DNA from: Pyropia haitanensis
Taxonomy: Eukaryota > Rhodophyta > Bangiophyceae > Bangiales > Bangiaceae
Assembly (NCBI GenBank): GCA_008729055.1
Contig: SDUX01000004.1
Span: 1,302,001 to 1,366,000, forward strand
Length of the DNA: 64,000 bases
Direction of reading: 5' to 3'
This document shows positions 57,372-64,000 of this stretch, piece by piece. Under the pieces are notes generated by a model that saw only the letters and a list, made by a program, of their open reading frames with translations, had not been told where the DNA came from and did no database searches. How positions within the stretch are numbered: the first letter of the stretch is position 1; each line of letters starts with the position of its first letter. The position numbers were made by a program, and so were the translations under genes.

Positions 57372-58862
57372 TCACATGCCAGTCTTGGTCTGAACCTCGA
57401 GCTGTGCTTCGAGCTCACCCACCCCAGGCCCGCCCTCGGCAAACAGTCGTCTTACGTTCATCACCTTGAGCTCGTCGTAGTCCGCGACGCAGCAGTCGGC
57501 AGCACGGAGCTCCCACGCTTTGTATGCGCTGACCAGCGCTACCGCCTTGGCGCTCACCTCGTGCGCGGCCGTCACGCCCGCGGGAGCGTCCGTAAATACA
57601 ACCATCTTGCACGGCGGCCGGTCCACGCGGCAGGCCGCCAACAGCAGTGCCTGCTCGGCCGTGTCGCACTCGTCGTCGGCCGACACCACCTCCATGGTGG
57701 GCACCACGTGACCGAGGCCCATCGCATCCACCACCGCCCGCACCTGGGACCGGCTCATGCCCTCCGCCAGCACCGCCGCGCGCACGCCGTACCGGCCGAG
57801 GGCCTCGAGCCACGCCATGGTGCCCGGCACCGCTTCGAGCGTGTCCAGCGCGGCCGCCGCGAGCACCTCGTCCTTTGCCCGCAGCAGCCGCTGCACCTCC
57901 CCCCACTCGCGGGTCCAGTAAAAGACCCGCTCCACCGCCAGCGCCGGCGGCATGCTCTCCGCGCGGAGGATGTCGTCAAAGTCGGGCGCCGGGAGCGGCG
58001 GCGTCTGCGCCGCGGCCACCACCCGCCACGCGGCGAGCTCCTCCTGCCGCCGGTTGGCCAGCAGCGCGTCAATCATAAAGACCGCTCCAAACGCCTCGTC
58101 CGGGGCGAGCACGTGCCGGTGGCGGTCGAGGTGGTCCGCCGCGAGCGACGCGTTGAGCTCCGTTGCGCCCAGCCGCCGCTGGCTCATCCCGCGCACGGCG
58201 GTGAGGCTGCGCGCGTCCGCCCGCGACTCCCACGTCTCGTAATCCGCCGACGTGCCGCGGAGGAGCTCGTCAATGCGGCCAGACGTGATGGGGGAGCTCA
58301 CCTCGGCAGCCGCCGCCGCCGCCGCCGCCGCCGCCGTAATGGCCGTCTTGCGGGGCGTCGCCACGTCCCAGCCGTCGAGCGACTCCGCGTCATCCGCGCC
58401 GCCCGCCGTCGCGTCGTCCTCGCCGTCAATCAGCGTGCGCGACCCACCGGGCGACTCGTCGGTGACGGCCGAGCCCACCTCGGACGGCGTCTCGTCATCC
58501 TCGCCCAGCGGACCCCTCGGGGCGGGCGGCGGCGTCAGCGGGTCGCCGCCCCACTCCGAGTCGTCATCGTCGGGGGGGGGGGGCATGCCCCCGGCGGGGA
58601 GGAAGACCATAACCGCCGGCGCGCGGCAACACCCGCGCCGGCCGCCGGCCGCCGCGGCGGGCGGTGCCCGTGGTGGCCGCCGCCGCCGGGTGCAGGCGTG
58701 GGCGGGTGGCCGCCCCGCCCACGGGGTGGGCACCAACGACAGGGGGAGAGCGCCCACAAAGGCGGGCGCCCTGCCGGAGCGGGGGGGACCCGCCGGGGGG
58801 GACATCCCGCGGGGATGGTGGGCGGCGCAGGGCGTGGACGGTGGTGGTGGAGGCCGAGGCAT
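57372..58862 (-). CDS. plastid HAD-superfamily-like protein
   Basis: The C-terminal 200 residues match plant chloroplast HAD-like proteins of the At3g10970 type: MAWLEALGRYGVRAAVLAEG, then VRAVVDAMGLGHVVPTMEVV, CKMVVFTDAPAGVTAAHEVS and CVADYDELKVMNVRRLF. In the expected motif I place the sequence is AVFMIDALLANRR, so the nucleophile Asp of DxD appears to be Met and activity is doubtful. The N-terminal part before about residue 200 is low-complexity and acidic (DDDDSEWGGD and DGEDDATAGG). The start is uncertain: in-frame ATGs lie at 58862, 58805 and 58610. From 58862 or 58805 the product gains a basic, Pro/Ala-rich leader suited to a transit peptide (RAPAFVGALPLSLVPTPWAG). Intronless; role unknown. 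Confidence 0.72.
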   Translation of the reverse strand: MPRPPPPPSTPCAAHHPRGMSPPAGPPRSGRAPAFVGALPLSLVPTPWAGRPPAHACTRRRRPPRAPPAAAAGGRRGCCRAPAVMVFLPAGGMPPPPDDDDSEWGGDPLTPPPAPRGPLGEDDETPSEVGSAVTDESPGGSRTLIDGEDDATAGGADDAESLDGWDVATPRKTAITAAAAAAAAAAEVSSPITSGRIDELLRGTSADYETWESRADARSLTAVRGMSQRRLGATELNASLAADHLDRHRHVLAPDEAFGAVFMIDALLANRRQEELAAWRVVAAAQTPPLPAPDFDDILRAESMPPALAVERVFYWTREWGEVQRLLRAKDEVLAAAALDTLEAVPGTMAWLEALGRYGVRAAVLAEGMSRSQVRAVVDAMGLGHVVPTMEVVSADDECDTAEQALLLAACRVDRPPCKMVVFTDAPAGVTAAHEVSAKAVALVSAYKAWELRAADCCVADYDELKVMNVRRLFAEGGPGVGELEAQLEVQTKTGM

Positions 58863-59961
58863 CGTTGGTCGCGGGGGCGCAGGCGTTCCGTGGGGGACGC
58901 GGGGGGGGGAAGCCGGGGGAGGGGAAGCCGCAACAGCAGCTGCCCCGCAGAGTGACGCTACAGCAGGCACCCGACGCAGAGGGCGACCAACCGCACGCGG
59001 CACCCAGCACGGCGCCCAGCCAACCGCGGCGACCAGCGACGTGACCCCAGGCGGTCGGCCGCAGGCGCAAGACCACAGAGAGAAAGGATCCGCCACGGCG
59101 GGCCGTCTTGGGCCTCTGCCGAAGCACCCAACGCGTCCCAGGCCCACACGGTCGAGCGGGCGCCACGGAAAAGAAAGAGAAAGAAAAATACACTGCACCA
59201 CCGCAGCGCCGCTGCCGCCGCGGGCCGCCCGCGCTCCCAGTGACGCCGCTATCCCGCGCGCCGTGGAGTCTGCCAGACCCCCCCCCCCCCGCCCCCCCCC
59301 GCCACCCGCCGCTGCGTCGCGCCCCGTCGCCCGAGGACGCCGCCGCGGTCGTGGAGAGGTGCCTAGCGGCTGGCGATAGAGTCAGACCAACGCGCCGGGG
59401 TTGCCAGGCGTGTGCGGGCGCATCCACATTCCACTCCAAGGGCAGGCACAGACGCCCGTCCACCCACTCGGCGCCCTGCCGCCGACGGCCGGCCGCGGCC
59501 TGCCAGGACACCAAGGCCCCGCACCCCACGCGGGGGCGCCGTTTGTCCACGCACCGGCCCGTCTGGCCGCTTTCATTCGTGAGAGACCTTCCAGCGCAGC
59601 AGTGGGATGGGCGAGGAGACGGAGCCGCCCCGCGCGTTTCGACCCCACGTGGGCTGCCCTGCGCGCTCGTGTGCAAGGTTGTCTTTGCCCCACGGGACGG
59701 GTCACAGATTTTTTTTTGGAAAGAAATTGATTCTCAAGCGGACAATTGTATGTGTAGAGTTGCGGACTCATTGAATTGCTAAGGTCCCAGGTTGGGCGAT
59801 TGTATGTAAGTCATGTCATCACCAAGGACAGGCCGTCGAGCTCTTTGTCATCCGTGGTGGCGAGACCTTCCGAAGAACCCGCGCTCGTGCATGGCGTCGA
59901 CCTTGCGAGGCGGGCCACGCCCCCACCCACCCGTGGCCACCCCCTCCACCCCCCGCTCGCA
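58863..59961. other. divergent intergenic region
   Basis: Promoter space between the HAD-like gene and the gene at 59962. An AT-rich patch lies at 59700-59810. No gene recognised. Confidence 0.5.
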
Positions 59962-60405
59962 ATGGCTTCCCCTCCTGCTTTGCTTGTTCGTACCGCCGCA
60001 GTGGTCCTGGCTGCGGGCGTCCTCTTTACGGCCGCCGCCACGCCGCGGGCGGCGGTGGGCCCCTCTCCCGCCGCGGCCGCCAGTGACCTCGGCTACCGCC
60101 CCGACGGCGGTGGCAATGGCGACGAGATTGGCGGCGACGGCGGTGGCGGCGGTGACGTCGGTGGCAACGGCGCTGGCGCCGGCGCCAGCGCCGGCGCCAC
60201 TAGTGACAGCGGCAGCGGCGGTGACCCGGCGGCAACGTCCCCCCTACGCACGATGCTCGCCACCGCCCGCACGGCGGGGCGGGCGGAGAAGCTCGACGCA
60301 GCCGTCACCGCGCTCGGCGCCATGTGCTCGCCGCCGCCGCCGACGCTGTCGCCAGATGTGGGGGGGGGGGCGACGCGGACCACCGACGGCGGCGGCGGGC
60401 GTTGA
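59962..60405 (+). CDS. hypothetical protein with signal peptide, C-terminus uncertain
   Basis: The start MASPPALLVRTAAVVLAAGV follows a C-rich leader and forms a signal peptide or membrane anchor, probably cut near residue 27-30. A Gly/Asp/Ala-rich stretch follows, then a helical part (RTMLATARTAGRAEKLDAAV and TALGAMCSPPP). The stop at 60405 comes soon after a G run at 60360-60370. Another frame continues with RRRRRALIHARLGGADAADG, so the true end may lie downstream. Family not recognised. Confidence 0.45.
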   Translation: MASPPALLVRTAAVVLAAGVLFTAAATPRAAVGPSPAAAASDLGYRPDGGGNGDEIGGDGGGGGDVGGNGAGAGASAGATSDSGSGGDPAATSPLRTMLATARTAGRAEKLDAAVTALGAMCSPPPPTLSPDVGGGATRTTDGGGGR

Positions 60406-60574
60406 TCCACGCGCGCCTGGGGGGGGCGGACGCGGCTGACGGGGGGGAGGTGGAGGCGTCGGAGGGGGGGGGGGGGGGGGGGGGCGCCCTCTGGAGAGGA
60501 GCTGGGGGGGGGGGGTGGTCCGCCGGCGGAGGGTGAGGGGGGGGTCCCGATGACCCGCGGCGGCCGGACGGCGG

Positions 60575-60635
<61 letters not shown>

Positions 60636-61555
60636 GCGACGTACGTGGTGCCTGGGGGAGGGTGCGGTGCACCCCTCCGCTCCCCTCCCCTTGCCACGGG
60701 CTGCCCGGTGGCACGCCCCACTCGCCCCTTCCCCGCTCTCTTCTCCCGCCGCCGCGCGCGCCCCCGGCGGCCGCGCCCACCACCGCACTTCTTCGCCTGG
60801 CGGCTGCGAAGCGGCCGACACGGGCGGCCGCGCCGTGGCCGTCGCGGCACGGCGTGCCCGCCCGCGCCGGCCGCGCGGCCGCGCCGGCGCCCGTCACGCC
60901 GCCCCGCCCGTCCCCTACCCCGACCGGCGTTCCCCGCCGCTGTTGCGGCCGTCGTCGGACCCTCTTGCTGCCGCCGCCGCCGCCGTGTCGGTGTGCTGCC
61001 GCTGCCGCCGCCTACGCTGTGACGGGCCGCGGCGGTGGGTGTCGCGGGACGCTGCCATTGTGGCACTGGATGGCGTTGGGGGGGGGGGGGGGGGAGGCGG
61101 TCCCTGGCTGCGGCGGGTCGCGGCGCCCTCCGTGCGCGTCGGCGGCCGCGGTGGCGGTGCAGCGGGGTGGAGCGGCCTTGGCGGCAGCAGAGGCCGTGCG
61201 GCGAACGGGCGGCGCGGCGGCACGGGGCGGCACGGAGCGAACGGAGAAGAAGAAAAAAGCGGTCTCGGCAAGAACGACCCATAGCCCCGTCACGTGCATG
61301 CCGCGCTTCGGGCGGGCCCCCGCCCACCCGGCTCGGTGCTGCCCGCGGCCGGATGCCCCCCGCCCCCCCGGGGTCTTGCTCGCGCAGCCGCGCGGCGCAG
61401 CCAAGGCGCGCCCCCCTTGCTCACCCGCCCGGCCCCCATCCCCCCCCTCCTCCCCCTCTCCACCACCCCCCCTCCTCCCGCCCCCTCCACGTCCCCCTCT
61501 CCACGCATTGCCGTCACGTCACACCCCACGCGCGGTGCGGCGCGCCTCGTGGTCT
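60406..61555. other. low-complexity intergenic region
   Basis: It contains G runs, a perfect GGC triplet tract at 60576-60632 and C-rich sequence. No gene supported, although the hypothetical gene at 59962 may run into it. Confidence 0.4.
60576..60632 (+). repeat. (GGC)n triplet repeat, about 19 units
   Basis: An uninterrupted GGC tract of about 57 bases. It is the longest pure triplet run I noticed in the window. Confidence 0.85.
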
Positions 61556-62493
61556 TCATTCGTCGTCGCCGGCGGCGGCGTCCACATCCACGACCGGGTG
61601 CGCCCAAGAGCGGTCCGCTGCCGCGCCCCCCCCCCTCCCGCTCCCCCCCGCGGCCGCCATCGCGTCCGCGGCGGTCTGCGCGAGTACCGTGTCGCCCCGG
61701 TCGAGCGCCGCTGCCGACTGCCGCAGCAGCTCCCCCGTTGTTGCGCAGATGGGCCGCAAGTACCGCCGCCGGTACAGGCCAAACGCGGCGATCGCGTCGC
61801 GGAGGCGGGCGGCGACGGCGGCGGGCATGGCGCCGCTGCCGCCGCTGCCGCCGCTGCCGCCGCTGCCGTCTCCAGCCGCCACTGCTGCTGCCGCCGCCGC
61901 GGCGGCGGCCGCCGCCGCTGCCGGTGGCGGCGCCGACGGCACGCCGACCATGTCTGCGACCATCAGCCGCAGCGACGCGGCGACGCCGTCGGCGGTGGCC
62001 GCCGCGCGTGCCACCTCCCGCGCGCCGGCCGGCCACTCGCCCGCTTCGAGGAGCGTCGCGATCGTCTCCATGTCCTCCGCCATCGCCTCGAGGAGGAGGC
62101 TGTGCGACTGGACGGCGAGGAGGTCAGCAGTGACCCGCGCGTGGTGCGCCCGCGTGTCGGTCACGGCCGACTGCATGACGGCGAGCCGGTCCGCAGCGGC
62201 CGCGGCGGTAGCGACCAGGCCCCGGGGGGAGGGGGGGGGGGGACGGGCGCGCCGCCGCCGGTGCCGCGGCCAACCGCTGCCGCCGCGCGGACGCCGCCCG
62301 CGGCCGGTGGAGAGCGCGCCGGCAGCGGCAGCGACAACCCGCGGCGGCCGGCAGGGGTGGCCACCTTCCACGGCGGCCGGCGGCGGCAGGCAGGCGCCGC
62401 GCCGCCGCCGCGGAGCCGCGGCGCGGCCGGTGTCGGTAGGGCGCCCCCAGCAGGGGTCACCCACGCGGCGCCATCAGTGGCGGGGTATCCCAT
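61556..62493 (-). CDS. helical hypothetical protein, possible organelle leader, frame broken
   Basis: The main frame reads LVATAAAAADRLAVMQSAVT, then LLLEAMAEDMETIATLLEAG and MPAAVAARLRDAIAAFGLYR. It continues RRYLRPICATTGELLRQSAA and ends VVDVDAAAGDDE. This is clearly helical, protein-like sequence, split by an Ala/Gly linker. The frame has no good ATG. Across a G12 run at 62231-62242 another frame leads up to ATG 62493 (MGYPATDGAAWVTPAGGALP), which gives a basic, Pro/Ala-rich leader of about 85 residues like an organelle transit peptide. I infer one gene with a run-length error. No family recognised. Confidence 0.5.
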
Positions 62494-64000
62494 TGGGAGG
62501 GCAGGGCGCGGCGGGACGCAGCCAGCGCCCGTGCAGTCGCGGGCGGAGGGACGGACAGGATGGGGGACGGGGGAGGGGACCAAGGTGCAGGTCAAGGTGC
62601 GTCCACTCGGGCCGGTTCAGCAGGCGATGGACGGCGGTGGGGAGGAGACGGGGGCGGCCCGGCGCGCCCCCCGACCCGACGTCGCCGTGCCACTTAGGCT
62701 GGCCGACCGGCCCGGCGGCGGCCGCGCCGGGCGGGTGGGGCGGGGCCCCGGCAGCCGCGAGGGGATCCGTCCGCACCACCACTACTCCTCCTCCGTCACC
62801 CCCCCCCCCCTGGCCCGCCCGCCCGTTGGCAACCCCCTGGTGTCCGCCGCCGCCGCGCCCACGGCCGCTACGCGCCGCCGCGCGGCCGCAAAGGCCTCGC
62901 CGTGCGAGACCGACAGGCACCAGCGGGCGCGCGCGCGGGCACACACCCCCCCGGCTCTACTCATGGGTGGGACGCGCTCATTGCGGAGACACGCCGGTCG
63001 GCAGCTGACCCGCGCGGCGGTACTGTATGCTGTATGCGGGACACGCGTGGACGAGGGGAAGGCGCGGGGAGGGGCAGGGCGGCGGGGGGAGCTCCCGCGC
63101 CGCGGGAGCTGCGCCCGCCGCTCCACCGCGGAACACCACCACGCGCCGTCGGCGGTGGGGTCACGGAACACCACCACGCGGCGTCGGCGGTGGGGTCACG
63201 TCACACACCCAGACGGTGTAGGCGAGGGGTGCGTTCCCGCCTAATTTGGGCGGCCGCCCCCCCCCCCCCGTTCCCACCGTTGCCGCCGGCGAGGGAGGCA
63301 CGGCGCCCGCCCGAGGCGGCCGCGGAGGTGCATACGCCGGGGGGGGTGCGCGGGCCAACGTGCGTTGACGGCGGCGGCGGCCCGCCCTTGGCGACTGGCT
63401 GGCCGCTGTCTGGCGGTGCGCGCGCGGGGGAGGGCGGGGGGACCCCGCGGGTGATGGGCGGGCGCGAGGGAGGGGCGGCGCGTCCCGCGCGGCGCGGCCG
63501 GCCGGGAGCAGGACGGGCACCGCGGTCGGCCGTCAGGCGGCGGGGGTCACGGGCGCGTCCACAATTATTTCGTCTGATCGTAGAGCCGCCCCCGCTTGAC
63601 CCCCTCCGCTTCGCCTTGTCCACCCAGCGCTCGGCCGCTCCCGCCGCCCGCCGCGGCGGTCCACCAGTCCCGGCCGCGCGGGTGGAAGCGTGGCGGCGGG
63701 CGCGACGGGAGCGCCGCTTGCGACCGCCACGCGCCGGTCGCGCATCGGCGTCGGCTGGTGCCCGTGCGGAAAATATCAGCCGCGGGGCGGCGCATCCCTC
63801 GGGACGGATATGTTGGGGACCATCCCCCCAAAGCCCCCCGCGCCGCGCCCCGCGGCAGCAGCCCCAGCGGTATCGCCCGCAGCGGCCGCTTTGGCAAGGA
63901 CGGCGCCGGCAGCGGCGGCCAGCCGTCGGCGCTACGTCCCCTTGGCAGCCTTGGTCACCCCCCCCCCGTGCCGCCGCCGCGCCGCGGCGCGGCGGCCCAC
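62494..64000. other. right end of window, unresolved
   Basis: GC-rich with C and G runs and a 35-base tandem repeat. A plus-strand frame from an ATG near 63810 (MLGTIPPKPP) stays open to the window edge and might be the start of a gene, but its sequence is only Ala/Pro/Arg-rich. Nothing else is supported. Confidence 0.35.
63130..63199 (+). repeat. 35-base tandem direct repeat, two copies
   Basis: 63130-63164 and 63165-63199 are identical except for one base (GCGCCG versus GCGGCG) and abut directly. Confidence 0.9.

Overview
This is a eukaryotic nuclear window, extremely rich in G+C. It carries long G and C homopolymers, GGC/GCC triplet tracts and alanine-, proline- and glycine-rich proteins. 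Genes are mostly intronless. The few introns seen (two in petJ, three in a leucine-rich-repeat gene) are short and all begin GTACG. A nuclear petJ encodes cytochrome c6 with a chloroplast transit peptide that carries early phenylalanines (positions 3 and 7), followed by a lumenal signal. No ER signal peptide precedes it, so a primary plastid of the red-algal or glaucophyte type is likely. High G+C plus few introns makes a bangiophyte red alga (Porphyra/Pyropia-like) my best guess. That is inference, not proof.

Layout. 0.2-2.4 kb: low-complexity protein with a helical C-terminus. 4.3 kb: small secreted PQPW-repeat protein. 6.1-9.2 kb: mitochondrial HscB co-chaperone, convergent with DNA polymerase delta subunit 2. 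12.1 kb: tRNA-Leu(CAG). 12.6 kb: SmD1. 13.9-15.4 kb: FTR1-type iron permease. 17.4 kb: intronless LRR protein. 19.4-21.0 kb: C2H2 zinc-finger protein with tandem SUMO-consensus repeats. 22.3 kb: small membrane protein. 25.7-27.7 kb: MATE transporter. 28.9-30.5 kb: bacterial-type MTA/SAH deaminase. 31.4-32.3 kb: petJ. 32.3-35.8 kb: less GC-rich, with one unidentified exon-like frame. 35.8-37.0 kb: syntaxin-16/Tlg2. 37.4-38.3 kb: DUF3082-like plastid membrane protein. 38.9 kb: ribosomal protein eL31. 40.7-43.4 kb and 54.5-57.0 kb: two divergent H3/H4 pairs in inverted orientation. Between them lie the XPF endonuclease, an Asp/Asn beta-hydroxylase-like oxygenase and a four-exon LRR gene. 57.4-58.9 kb: plastid HAD-like protein. 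60-62.5 kb: a secreted or membrane hypothetical and a helical hypothetical. The right end is unresolved.

Several conserved genes (POLD2, XPF, syntaxin-16, the zinc finger and two hypotheticals) cannot be read in one frame. Ten breaks in all each fall at a G or C run of 8-15 bases. The simplest reading is run-length error in the assembly, not real disruption. These genes are annotated as single loci and the break positions are given.

The genes are mainly housekeeping: replication and repair (POLD2, XPF), chromatin (H3, H4), splicing (SmD1), translation (eL31, tRNA-Leu), Fe-S and iron handling (HscB, FTR1), photosynthesis (petJ) and membrane traffic (syntaxin-16). There is no operon-like functional cluster apart from the histone pairs. 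No virus, CRISPR array or intact transposon was seen.
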